This document shows, piece after piece, positions 9,176-19,929 of a DNA stretch of 24,960 nt; positions within the stretch are counted from its first letter, which is position 1; every line of letters starts with the position of its first letter. Location: NCBI GenBank assembly GCA_034698045.1, contig JAQGAU010000681.1, forward strand, positions 1-24,960, written 5' to 3'. Source of the stretch: Paramacrobiotus richtersi (taxonomy: Eukaryota > Tardigrada > Eutardigrada > Parachela > Macrobiotidae). The notes below the pieces were generated by a model. It saw only the letters and a list, made by a program, of their open reading frames with translations. It was not told where the DNA came from and did not search any database. A program made the position numbers and the translations under genes.

Positions 9176-9333
9176 GGTAGACGTAGTTACAATTACCACG
9201 TAAAGCTAAGGCGTCCAGCGCCAGGACCAGCGGTGAAAGAGATGTCCAGGAGGATCGAACACGTTGCGCAGAATTTTGGTGTGGCCAGTTCAATAGTCAG
9301 GGTATATTATGGTACTGAACACAAAGGATTATA
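9176..9333 (+). pseudogene. Helix-turn-helix fragment, transposase-like remnant
   Basis: One plus-strand frame reads HVKLRRPAPGPAVKEMSRRI then EHVAQNFGVASSIVRVYYG before a TAG near 9331. The segment RIEHVAQNFGVASSIVRV fits a helix-turn-helix like those at the N-terminus of Tc1/mariner or pogo-type transposases. No catalytic DDE part follows in any frame I could read, so if this is right it is only a fragment. The match is by eye over about 35 residues. Confidence 0.3.
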
Positions 9334-9339
9334 GTGGCG

Positions 9340-10200
9340 ATGGTTTGCAGAGTTATTAAAATGAAAAAACAATGTAGTTTGGAGAAAACGCCCCTGCAAT
9401 GCCGAAGCATCTTAAGATAAAACAGAAGACGAAGTACGTATGACCTGCAAGCACAGAGCAGCCAATATGTAGCGGAAATGAAATTCCTTCCTTTGCATAT
9501 GATTTATATATTCCAATCTTTTACTACTGTCTCAGTCTGACATCGATTGTACCATGACATGCTGTAATTATTTGTTCTTACGTTTAATTATTATTTTGGT
9601 AAAGTATTGAGTTATTGCATTTGTCTCACGCAGAGCCATCTAATATAATGTAGCACTTGCTATAATAATTACCAACACAGTAATATGTCACGTGTTTTAT
9701 TATTGGTAATTGTTAATTGGTTTAGGCGTGATATTATATGTGGTATCCAATTAATACGTATATTGATATGTAAACTAAAGCAATATTCAGTAACTTTCTT
9801 TGCAATTAAAAAGATTTTATACGTTATGCGCACGTGTTGGGCGCTGGAATTATGCGTTATGCCTGATCGCTTATGCTTATGTGATATCGCTTATGCTAGC
9901 TATTATGCGTTATGCTATACATACCCAGCCATAAAGATGATGTATGCATCAATTACTTTACATTTCATTATACGAAGTGAATTATTGTCTGAATTTGTTT
10001 GCGCAGGATATTGTGAACGAGGGAACAGTAAGCCATTTCGCGAATATTATTATAATATTATATATTAATATCCTATAAACAGGTATGTACATATTTAATA
10101 TTAACCAAAATTATTACTCACCTCAGTACCGCTCGAAACTATTGAAGTCACAGAACTAACTAAGAGTTAATTAGTGACTGGAAGCTACCGCAGTTCTTCG
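9340..10200. other. AT-rich non-coding, short TTATGCG-type repeats
   Basis: Around 9826-9922 the sequence has several spaced copies of TTATGCGTTATGC-like words (for example ATTATGCGTTATGC and CGCTTATGC). A 127-codon open frame on the plus strand (9685-10068) overlaps this but has no recognisable motif and looks like chance in AT-rich DNA. Confidence 0.4.
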
Positions 10201-10209
10201 CAGTATTGC

Positions 10210-10833
10210 CGCACGTAGCTGGCGTGGAAGAAAACTCTTTTCATAGCGCGACATGATCCCGTTCTTACGCAATTCGTATTTGCACGTTTTCGTAATCGTA
10301 TACCCAAACCATTTCATCCAGGAACAGCTGTCAGGTTACTTTTGATGTTTTTCAATTTGTTTGCGTAATCCTCGAAGGATGTGTTTCCGGCTAATAAACT
10401 GGTGTAGTTAAAATCGTAAATAAGGCAAGCCGGGTCCTCATACGGCAAGAAAAGCTGCTGTTATGCTTGGCTGAAATGCAGCTGTAAATAATCCCGTCTG
10501 GCACCAGTGCTCCTGACTTGTGAGTGGAAGCGGTGTCGAACAGCTATACCCAAAGGATTAACGTAAGCCCATTAATAACATAATTGAAAAGCCTACCATA
10601 TGGCAAACAGTAGATATCTGTCTGCAAGTTATTTTGTTGCAAGATTTTATTACAGCTGCAGTCGAATATACTTCCCGCTTACTTTTTCCTTGAAATGGAA
10701 TGTTAATGATTTTGTACAGGGTCTGAAGCCGTACGCTTAAATTTATGTGGCTGTCTTCGGAAATGTCAAGGACTGTTATGGGCGTAACGGATAAGCTATG
10801 AGTACATGTTTTTCGAAGTATGATCGGCAGCAA
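10210..10833 (-). pseudogene. Unrecognised decayed coding remnants
   Basis: Two minus-strand pieces look protein-like. From about 10833 to 10690: SVTPITVLDISEDSHINLSV and RLQTLYKIINIPFQGK, ending at a GTAAGC donor-like site. From about 10470 to 10340: QQLFLPYEDPACLIYDFNYT and SLLAGNTSFEDYANKLKNIK, starting after an acceptor-like AACAG and reaching a TGA. Downstream the likely frame is lost. I cannot name a family. They may be exons of one dead gene, or chance. Confidence 0.25.
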
Positions 10834-10878
10834 AATAAATGGGCAGGATCAAGGATCATTCTCGGCGTACTTCCGACA

Positions 10879-11869
10879 ATGTGAACCACACCGAGCACTA
10901 CTTTGAACTCCGTCACAGAAGTCTTACCTACCGAACTTATCATCGCAGCCGCGTTAAACGCTTTTATTTTGTTATTGGTCCCTTGAAAAAGGTCACTTCA
11001 AACTCGTTCATTGTATATATTGCAAATCTCCTGCTGGTCAATCTGTTACGAACGGCACTCATCGACCCGATACAAGTGTTCACCGCGACATTCTGGCCTT
11101 AACTTACTTCGAAGTACAGCCATCTTCCCTGCACGGTAAACGAATACTTATATGCCCATGCAATCACGAATTCCGTCATGGTCAGCTTCCATTTGATTAC
11201 TTCCCTAAATCCAGTGTGGTGTATTGAAAGACTAATCGTTTATAAACACTACGAACCCTTCAAGAAGATGCCGGACGTTTGTTCTGGTCGACAATTTAAT
11301 TATCGGCCCATTTTGTGCTATTACCAGAAATACTTATAATTAGGGATTACCGACTAATTTCACGAACAGGTCGATGCCTTCTCAACGCGAGTTTCCAGCT
11401 TGACCTTACCACAGCAACACATGTGCTGGTCTTTCTCATTCCATGACTGCTGGTTATAGCATTGCACATCTTGTCCAGATGTGCAGAAGTATTCATTTTA
11501 CGCCGTGAACGACAAAGAAACAATCGAATTAGGACGATCGCGAGTGCCACGGCAGAATCAAGCTTGCGCGTTCTCCGACTACTTCCGCTAACTCCTAAAT
11601 CGGGGAAATCCAACAGCCAAGCTAGGACAAGGCAGACTGCCATTGAGAAAACGTCTAGTGTGGCCGTCTTCTGAACTCGTCTTGTTGATTACGTTGATTA
11701 CGTCTTCTTAACGATTACTACACTGTTAGGGGTTCATCCTACCACGGCCCATACCTGGACACTGCTCTCGCACTGTTCTCTGTGGAACCACTGTTGGATT
11801 CTCTATATTATTATATTCTTACTTCCTGTCAGACGATCAACGAAACGCGGTGAGTCGTATTGTTTCTGA
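10879..11869 (+). pseudogene. Decayed rhodopsin-like GPCR
   Basis: Pieces of a seven-helix receptor lie in order across two frame changes. Helix 1 is at about 10930-10983 (ELIIAAALNAFILLLVP then TGA). Helix 2 is in another frame at about 10985-11099 (NSFIVYIANLLLVNLLRTAL). A TAA at 11100 is followed in the same frame by the helix 3 region, with its cysteine (CTVNEYLYAHAITNSVMVSF) and WCIERLIVYKHYEPF, where ER stands at the DRY position. Helix 5 is at 11417-11475 (VLVFLIP, TGA, LLVIALHILSR), then a basic third loop (RRERQRNNRIRTIASATAES). A TGA at 11672 precedes a helix 6-7-like stretch (HCWILYIIIFLLPVRRSTKR). Helix 4 seems deleted: only about 77 bases separate the helix 3 and helix 5 parts. 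Several stops and at least two frameshifts make it a pseudogene. Confidence 0.68.
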
Positions 11870-12550
11870 CCTTTGTGCACTCGAGTGTGTTGTACTAGCT
11901 AAGACACGCGAACTGTCCACGCTGATTTTTTAACAGGGGTTATGGTTGTAAACTGGGGTTACGCTGTTCTGCTGACAGGGCATGATGGATAGTGCGGAAA
12001 TGAATGATAATTTTACAATTCCATCGGACACGCTCGCGTGGACGACAGGGTTAGTGTTACAGCTTGTTGAATGGGTATCCGCCGGCAGTGTGACACCAAC
12101 TTGAAAGCTTACGTATTTGCGTAATTATAGGATTACATCACTACAGGTTCGATGTGGCAGGTTTCTGCAATGTGGTACCGAATTTTTTAAAAAAACTCCT
12201 GCTGCGCGGAATCACCGCATCCCAAACCAGTACGTCAATGAATGCCACGGTACTTCATAATACAAAGATTACTTTATTAAAATACTCTGCGATCAAGTTG
12301 TCAGAAGACAAAGATCAAAATTAATGAGAATGTCGTACCACTTCTTCAAAACAGAAGCTCAGCACTTATAAACAGTGTTACCAGTGCGTGACTGTACGTT
12401 CATGAATGCAGCTCAATTACTAATACATATACGAACTACTTTTTTAAACGAAAAGTGTCAGATCGAAAACCTATGTAGATCTCACAACATTTCTCATAGC
12501 AGACAGAGTATAACTCGTAAGCGGGTTCCTGCTTTAGCTCATGTAGAATT
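11870..12550. other. Non-coding between GPCR remnant and copy B
   Basis: No gene recognised. The plus-strand open frame that begins at 12375 runs into the antisense of the copy B terminal exon and is explained by it. No clear homology to the sequence downstream of copy A was seen here, so the duplicated block appears to end close to the stop codon. Confidence 0.5.
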
Positions 12551-12724
12551 TCACAACGTCAGCACAACGACAAACGTCTCGTACGAAGCGGCCTTGAGCA
12601 GGCTATGCGTAGTGAACTTGCTCAGTTTTCCCCAATCCAATGTGGTCAAATCATCGGCAGTCCACACGACTCCTCGGCACTGGTTGTTGTCGCGGGGATC
12701 ATGACTTTGATGTTCATTCAGAAT
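12551..12724 (-). pseudogene. Exon 3 of copy B: conserved C-terminus
   Basis: 174 bp, same length and phase as in copy A: ILNEHQSHDPRDNNQCRGVV, WTADDLTTLDWGKLSKFT and THSLLKAASYETFVVVLTL, ending in TGA. The identical last 19 residues (after one change) in A and B point to past selection on this exon. Confidence 0.65.
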
Positions 12725-12925
12725 CTGAAAAGTCCAAATTCCTGATACACTAAACAATCGTCCACAGTGGGGTTTTGCGTTTGATTATGCGCTTCGAGAT
12801 CAACATCAAATTTCATGTAACTATGACATTGTTAGACTGTTCATTTAGTTCAGATTCATGCACACATCACACGCTGAATTACCGAGGAAAAGCATAAATC
12901 TTCGATCCTACTAGGTTTTCCTCAC

Positions 12926-13723
12926 CTGCACCAGCTCCCGAATCAACTCCGTACCCAAGCCCTCCGCGAGATACTCCATGAAACACACCCGATCAGCGTC
13001 CGTCACAGCCGGTAGACCATTGTCCATTTTAGCCCATACATCTTGAGCACACAGAGTCCCTGCAATCCGTCCCCGTGGAATCCGGATAACTAACCGTTCG
13101 TCAGTTCTTCCCATCAACACCACCGTTACGTCCTTCAGCAACAGAGTACGGCACACCCGAGCCCACGCATTCAGTTCATCGCACATAACCTGGATTACAC
13201 TGGAGAAATGTTCATTTCCGTCACAGAACCTCCACATCCGCCGCGAGAAGTTACTGGCCAGAATCTCCACATCCAACGCAGACAAGTCGTTTTCTGTCAT
13301 AATGCACTGAAACAATCGTCCGGTGCATGCCACTGCGGAAGCATAGATTCGATTCTACCTCCGGTGCATCGACTCGTATTCTGCGCTGGTGTTGATAACG
13401 ATTTTCGTGTTCTGATTCCACGACTTTAGAAGGCAAACTGGGCTGGCGACCACTCCCGACTTTTTAGGAAGACATAACATCCGGGTCACGTCGGCCGAGG
13501 TCAGAATGCAGTTCCAGTTGGCGCAAACGCGTCGGCACTTTGCTTGCTGTGCACCGTCCAAGTACTGGAAAGTCTCCGCCAGAATAGGGCTGGGAAGAAT
13601 GTCCAGCGCTGATACTTGATCCTCGGACTGGGAATCAGACGATAGCTGGCTTAACTGTTGCTGCTGCACAGATCGGCCACACATGGCGGACGGTGCTGCC
13701 AACAGACGTCGCAGTGTATCACC
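12926..13723 (-). pseudogene. Exon 2 of copy B: F-box with in-frame stop
   Basis: The exon is 798 bp, an exact multiple of three, and reads GDTLRRLLAAPSAMCGRSVQ from the acceptor into the F-box (LPSPILAETFQYLDGAQQAK). The TAG at 13357-13355 stands where copy A has GGG (glycine), between MHRR and NRIYASAVAC. The remaining 142 codons stay open to the LVQ donor. A product starting at the ATG at 13684 would keep the F-box but lose the C-terminal region. Confidence 0.75.
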
Positions 13724-14105
13724 CTAAAATCCGGAAGACATCTTTGGTCTCTTTTTACGTGTATTAGCGATCATGTTCTGTGTTATTGAATAACTACGAG
13801 TAGTCGCTCGTGTTGCCGTCCGTTTTTTATTCCATCCCCCACCGGTTGTTTTTACCACTGAAAAGTTATTATTTATCTTTCTTGGATTTCAGCATCCAGT
13901 TTTAGCACACTCAAGAATTAAATGTAAACCGCAGCGAACTTACGCGGACGCATCCGCACGACCATGATATAAAGCTCAGCAAACTGGCGAAAATGTAAAA
14001 CCATTTGCATAAGCCTTTCGGATAGTTTAAAAAAAACAAAAAATGGTCGCTAATGGAAATACGATATTCATATGTAGAATTAAGCACGGGTTTCATACAA
14101 CATAC

Positions 14106-14782
14106 CTTCAGTTTGGGACGGCTGTCACAGTGATACCGTTCGAATTTGCGACGATATCGATCCGTCTTCTTCACAACATGGAGAACGTTTCCGTCAACAT
14201 GCGTTGCCAACATCCAGTTTCCCATGGAATTGTTATTAAAGTTGTCGACCAATGACTGACCGATATCGTCGGATTTGTAAGGTTCCGCTGATGGAGCACC
14301 AGTGGAGAACCCACTCGGGAGTTTCACTTCTTCCTTCATGAAATGGCTTTTCTCCAGTAATGATCGAGACAGTGCGTCCTCTTCCCGGGGATCCCGAATG
14401 CGATTTACTCCCAGCAGATCCAACACCGCACCTTGAAGTGTAACTGTTTTGATTAGGCCAATCATTTTCGTGGAGTGAAACTGTCGATGAAGAAGCGTGG
14501 CAGGGTACCATTTGGCTGGCTCGTCCGGATTCCGTCGCATCAAGGCTTCTACGGACAGCGGTAGATCTCCTTCCAGTGCTCCCACTATACTGATGAGGGT
14601 AAAAGTCCAGACTGTGTTGTAAATGCGCCCAAACGGAACAAACTGGGGATCAACTGCGGGCTTTACGCCAAAATCAATCATCAGTCCTTCGTCTGTGCAG
14701 TCGATAACTCGGAATGGAAACATCCGTCGTCCTGACGAACGTCTACACTGTTCCAGCGATGATCTTTGCTGAGAAAAGGCAT
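14106..14782 (-). pseudogene. Exon 1 of copy B: Agenet region with 4 bp deletion
   Basis: The ATG at 14782 gives MPFLSKDHRWNSVDVRQDDG, as in copy A. Four bases (CCAT on the plus strand of copy A) are then missing near 14712, and the frame reaches TGA within about ten codons. Downstream of the deletion the original frame resumes for about 200 codons (RVIDCTDEGLMIDFG, FVPFGRIYNTVWTF, EPAKWYPATLLHR). Compared with A there is a two-codon insertion (DLPLSVEAL). A different upstream frame happens to be open from 14942 into this region, so an altered N-terminus cannot be excluded. Confidence 0.7.
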
Positions 14783-15002
14783 ATTTACTTTTCCAGTTCA
14801 AAACAAGAATTTCATTTCGTGAGAACATGTGTCTAGATAGAAGTACAGATCTGTCCTGTGTTTCTTTCTGTCCTTCCTGGTTGGCATTAAAAAAATTTGG
14901 AAACGGAATGTGCAACGTCACACCGTGCACGCGTGCAGTCACATGCGTGTCTCAGGGTGAGAACTGACAATGCGCATGCGACGAGTTTTCGGATTTTCTC
15001 AC

Positions 15003-16339
15003 TTTTGGAGCGGTGTTTGGTTTCATATTTGCGTTCACTTCTTGAGGAGAGGCAGTTACTGGTCGATCAACAGTTTGCGTACAGGGCAAAACGAAATACG
15101 GAATTGCTGTGTTTAATGGCTACAAAGTGCATTAAAGATTTCGTTGATGATGGTAAAATTGTAGACGGTATATTTTTGGATTGTTCGAAGGCTTTCGACA
15201 AAGTTGACCATGGCTCCCTGCTCTCCACACTTCGTTCATTTGATATACAAAAAAATATTATCAATCTTTTAGATAATTATCTGACTAGCAGGCAACAAGC
15301 GGTTGTCGTAAATGGCGTTAACTCGGAATTCGGAGCTGTGACGAGTGGTGTTCCTCAAGGCTTGGTCCTATTATGTTCATCTGTGAGATGAATAAATTTG
15401 CATCCGTATTGCGTGGCGGTAGTAGGATTTTTATTTTTGCGGACGATATTTTTATTTTTAGGCCGATTTTGAAAACGGGCGATTGTGCTGCCCTGCAGAA
15501 CGATGTTAACGCAGTCTGTGATCTCACTTCTGAAAAAAAATTGTGCTTTAACACGAAAAAATCTGTTTATGTGCGGTTTTCCACGTAGCTTAGGTGACTG
15601 TCCTGATTACTTTGTTAATGGCGTAAAAATCGACATGCGCGAGTGTACGAAATATTTAGGTTTAATTGTTGACCTGAAGCTACGATGGACAACACATACA
15701 GATAACATTTGCGGAAAAAAAAGGAAAAGAATTGGCCACATTAACTCACTGTTTGATTGTCGTGATTCAGCTGCAAGAATATGTCTTCTTAAGGCTCTTG
15801 TGTTACCGCTGGTTGACTACTGTAGCCCAGTTGCGCGACCGCACTTTAAAGTGCCTGCTGATGACCTCGAAGGATGCTTGTTTAAATTCCTGAAATCTGT
15901 CAGGCTCGGTAGTGATCGTAACGACTATTGTGGTCGTTTACGAGAATTAAGTTGGGACTGTATTGAACTTCGTCGTATTAAACATTCCCTGACTGTTGTT
16001 TACAAACTTGTATCAGGAAAGTTGCCTTACGGCAGTTATTTTTTTCTTCCGTACAAGCCGGTTGCTGCTGTTAATTCTGTTGCAGGAAACACCAGACACG
16101 CTGACCGCCTGATCCATCATCCTTGGCCTTTAATGGCTGCCGCCTCAAGCTTTGCGGAAACCACCGTTCCACCAAGTGGAGACTCCTTCTGTGTACGAAT
16201 GGCTAGCCTATGGAACGAGCTGAATTTGGAAGAACACGCTTATGCCTCGCTGACAAATTTCGAAACAGCTCTGGAGAACGTGCCGTGGAGTGAACTAAGT
16301 TGGATGAAGGATAACTTTTATCCTGACTATTTACCTTAG
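15003..16339 (+). mobile_element. 5'-truncated CR1/Jockey-like LINE reverse transcriptase, frameshifted
   Basis: The reverse transcriptase begins inside its fingers (LRSLLEERQLLVDQQFAYRA); the endonuclease and ORF1 are absent. Motif A is FLDCSKAFDKVDH (about 15174-15212) and motif B is SGVPQG (about 15345-15362). The frame then shifts near 15370. The next frame has the catalytic FADD at about 15436-15447 (RIFIFADDIFIF). A second shift near 15580 returns to the first frame, which continues through the thumb region (TKYLGLIVDLKLRW, LLKALVLPLVDYCSP, MASLWNELNLEEHAY) to TAG at 16337-16339. The domain order and C-terminal region fit CR1, L2 or Jockey-type LINEs. No poly-A tail or target duplication was found. 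It is dead. Confidence 0.88.
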
Positions 16340-16709
16340 AAGATAGGCAGTGAGTATGTGGTCAAAAGTTGGGAATTCCAGTTTCCGTTTTGGAAGTCAA
16401 CTGGAAACCAAAATGGAATTCCATTTTGGAATTCCATTCCATTCCAATCGGTTCGGTACGAACTGAACTGGACTGTAACTGGACCGATCAATTTCGGTTC
16501 TGACTTAATTCAATTTGGATCATCCCTTTCTTTGATTTATTTTACAATGCATCCGCTATAGCATACGAAATCTATGGTCAATTCGGTTTTTACTGTCTGT
16601 ACCACAACTTTTTGTTACTTCCAGATAACTTATGCGATCATCCACTACAGCACAGAAAATCTATGGTCAACGGGCAAAATGTTTGATCAACTTGCTTGAG
16701 ATCACGAAA
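16340..16709 (+). other. LINE 3' flank with short direct repeats
   Basis: About 16374-16450 has repeated GGAATTCCA and TTTTGGAA words in both orientations. A 31 bp imperfect direct repeat (pattern ATCCRCTAYAGCA, then AAATCTATGGTCAA) sits at 16551-16581 and 16640-16670. This could include the LINE 3' untranslated region. No gene was seen. Confidence 0.5.
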
Positions 16710-17020
16710 GTGGCTCCCGTTCGATGCGACATTACAAATCACACCAACATTCGACAAACAAAACAAAATGAACCGTAACAGACAGCAATAGCGACAGTAG
16801 CGCTGCGTAATAAACACCAATATAAACACCACGACACAAGTAGCGCGCTACCAAGTGCGCCCGCACAACGGAACCTTATAACAAATATCACCTCCGCACA
16901 CAGGAAACAAAATAAACACTGCCGCATAAGCTATCAATATACGTAGTGACACAAACACCGCGAAACCCAGCAGTGACCGTAAAATGCGACATGACAAATC
17001 ACTCTCGCATACGACAAAAA
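16710..17020 (+). repeat. 311 bp segment duplicated at 17672-17982
   Basis: Starts GTGGCTCCCGTTCGATGCGA and matches the segment 962 bases downstream without visible difference. It lies outside the main array, separated by 184 bp of unrelated sequence, so it moved or the array was split recently. Confidence 0.85.
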
Positions 17021-17671
17021 CGCCTTGTTCGGCTTTATACCATTGCAATGTTTACACGTAGATCAAGCTATCCGAAAATCCGGAACAAGAAATTAAGTTG
17101 TGCTTTGTATCTGGACCAAAACTAATAAACCGCAATCGGCTACATATTAGACTAGATTTTATCAAAGCAATAAATATCTAAATTACTAACAGTTAAAAAA
17201 TAATATGAGCGTTCAAAAAACCATATACCGGCCGATCCGAGCCGAGCTGTACGATGTTTTGGGCCGTCACAACCATGTCGCTAAACGGAGCACACTTGGT
17301 GTCTTACTGAAGTTCGCTATAGCCGTATACACCAAACGGACCAAACACCAACGCACCCGCATACGAGAAACAAAACGAACCGCAACAGCCAACGATATTA
17401 GCGCAGGGACACAGACACCGCGACACCCAGCGGCGCCCACACAACGGAATCTTATAACAACTCAGCCCAGCCCAGAACAAACAAAACGAACACCCACCGC
17501 ACAAGCCACTAGCGTAAGTACAGTGACACATGCAGCGCAAGGTCCAGCAGTGCCCGTCCAATGCGGCACGGCATATCACACCTATAAACAACAAAAAACA
17601 AAAAGAACCGAATCAGAAACCGGTATTAGCGCTTCAATATAAACACCGCGACACAAACACTGCAAGAACCC

Positions 17672-17982
17672 GTGGCTCCCGTTCGATGCGACATTACAAA
17701 TCACACCAACATTCGACAAACAAAACAAAATGAACCGTAACAGACAGCAATAGCGACAGTAGCGCTGCGTAATAAACACCAATATAAACACCACGACACA
17801 AGTAGCGCGCTACCAAGTGCGCCCGCACAACGGAACCTTATAACAAATATCACCTCCGCACACAGGAAACAAAATAAACACTGCCGCATAAGCTATCAAT
17901 ATACGTAGTGACACAAACACCGCGAAACCCAGCAGTGACCGTAAAATGCGACATGACAAATCACTCTCGCATACGACAAAAA
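17672..17982 (+). repeat. Second copy of the 311 bp segment
   Basis: Near-identical to 16710-17020 (offset 962). The two copies end at the same ACGACAAAAA run, after which sequences differ. Confidence 0.85.
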
Positions 17983-19204
17983 AAAACCGCAACAGACACG
18001 ACCTAATGCATGCGGCATAAGATTTTATAAACAATTACTGCGACGCCCGCCCAATGCGCCATAACATTAATAACTCCTGCATACGACAAACAAAACAACA
18101 AGGACCGCAACGAACACCGATACTAGCGCGGAGAAATTCAAACTGCGTCACAAATACCGCGACACCCAGCGGTGCCCGATCGACGGAACTATGTAACAAA
18201 TTATCCTCGCATAAAACAAACACCACCGCACGAGAAACCAATGTAAGTACAAGGACACAAACACCGCGACACCCAGCAGCACCGTCCAATGCGACATAAA
18301 CAAACTGCCACCGCATATGACAAAAAAAAACAAAAAAAACGCAACAAACACGGGTATTAGCACTGCGATGTGAACACCGCGCCACCCAGCTGTGCCCGCC
18401 CTACGGAACCTTATAACAAATCACCTCCGCATCAACAAATAAAACAAGACAGCACCGGACGAGCCACCAATGCACGTACACTGAACCAAACACTGCGAGA
18501 ACCAGCAGTGCCCGTCCTATTGGGTATGAACAAATTGCACCCGCATACGACAAACAAAAGAAATAGAACCACAACAGATCCCAATATTGGCGCTGCAGCA
18601 TAAACACCGCGACTCTAAACGGCGCTCGGCCGCCGGAACGTTATTTATAACAAATCGCCTCCGTATACAACAAACAAAATGAACACCATCACACAAGTCA
18701 CCGTCACCTAGTGTAGGTACACTAACAAAAACACCGCGACACCCAGCACCGCCCGTCCAATACGAAATAACAAATTACGACGAATGAAGCACAAAGAACT
18801 GCATCAAACACCAATATCAGCGCTGAAACATGAACATCGCGACACAGATACCGCGACACCCAGCGGCGCCACCCAGACGAAACCTTATAACAAATCGCCT
18901 CAGCGTACAACAAATATATTAAAGCACACCTCGAAAGACAGCAATGTAAGTACACCGACAGAAACACCGCAAGACTCAGCAGCGCCAGTTGATTGCACAT
19001 AATAAAACACACCCACATACGACAAACAAAACAAAGAAAACCAGAACAAACACCGAAATTAGCGTTGCGACATAAGCACCGAAATATAAACACCGCGAGA
19101 CCCCGCCGCGCCCGTTCACTCCGGCATAACAAATCACCACCACACATTCCAATAATGTAAGTACTTTGACAAAAACAGCGCGAGATCCAGCATCGACCGT
19201 CCAA

Positions 19205-19929
19205 TGCGACATCAAAAAATCACGCCCGCATAAGATCTGCCAAACAAACGGAACTGCAACAGACACCGATATTAGTGCTGCGACATGAACTCCGTGACGC
19301 ACAGCGGCGTCTGGCCAACGAAACCTTCCAACAAAGTAACTCCCGTATACGACAAACAAACCAAAACGAACCGCAACAGACAACGATATCAGCGCTGCGA
19401 CATAAACCTCGCGACACGAAGCGCCCGGCCGCCGGAACTTTATAACAAATCACATCCTCATGCAAGAAATAAAATAAACATCATCGCACAAGCCACCATT
19501 GTAAGGTAAGTACAGTAACACAAACACAGGATGACCCAGCAGTGCCCGTCCAGTGCGACCTAACATCTGCGACATCAAAAAATCACGCCCGCATAAGATC
19601 TGCCAAACAAACGGAACTGCAACAGACACCGATATTAGTGCTGCGACATGAACTCCGTGACGCACAGCGGCGTCTGGCCAACGAAACCTTCCAACAAAGT
19701 AACTCCCGTATACGACAAACAAACCAAAACGAACCGCAACAGACAACGATATCAGCGCTGCGACATAAACCTCGCGACACGAAGCGCCCGGCCGCCGGAA
19801 CTTTATAACAAATCACATCCTCATGCAAGAAATAAAATAAACATCATCGCACAAGCCACCATTGTAAGGTAAGTACAGTAACACAAACACAGGATGACCC
19901 AGCAGTGCCCGTCCAGTGCGACCTAACAT
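19205..19929 (+). repeat. Tandem 363 bp duplication inside the array
   Basis: The block 19205-19567 is repeated at 19568-19929 with no difference that I could see apart from the junction base. It spans about three monomers. Surrounding monomers differ from each other far more, so this duplication is recent. Confidence 0.9.

Larger units (their letters stand above)
12551..14782 (-). pseudogene. Agenet/Tudor plus F-box gene, copy B (broken)
   Basis: It is a paralogue of the gene at 4529-7112 with the same three exons: 14782-14106, 13723-12926 and 12724-12551. Donors (GTATGT at 14105, GTGAGG at 12925) and acceptors (TTTTAG before 13723, TTTTCAG before 12724) are in matching places. Introns are 382 and 201 bp. 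Two lesions break it: a 4 bp deletion in exon 1 near 14712 and an in-frame TAG at 13357-13355 in exon 2. In contrast to copy A, the conserved acceptor of exon 2 keeps the F-box in frame here. Outside the two lesions the frame is open along the whole length, so decay is recent or part of the product is still made. Confidence 0.75.

Noticed and set aside
9685..10068. 127-codon plus-strand frame
   Set aside because: AT-rich with hydrophobic and cysteine-rich chance composition, internal short repeats and no motif or splice context.
16374..16450. GGAATTCC-type repeats resembling heat-shock elements
   Set aside because: The spacing is irregular, there is no gene downstream, and the stretch is better explained as repeat or LINE 3' flank.
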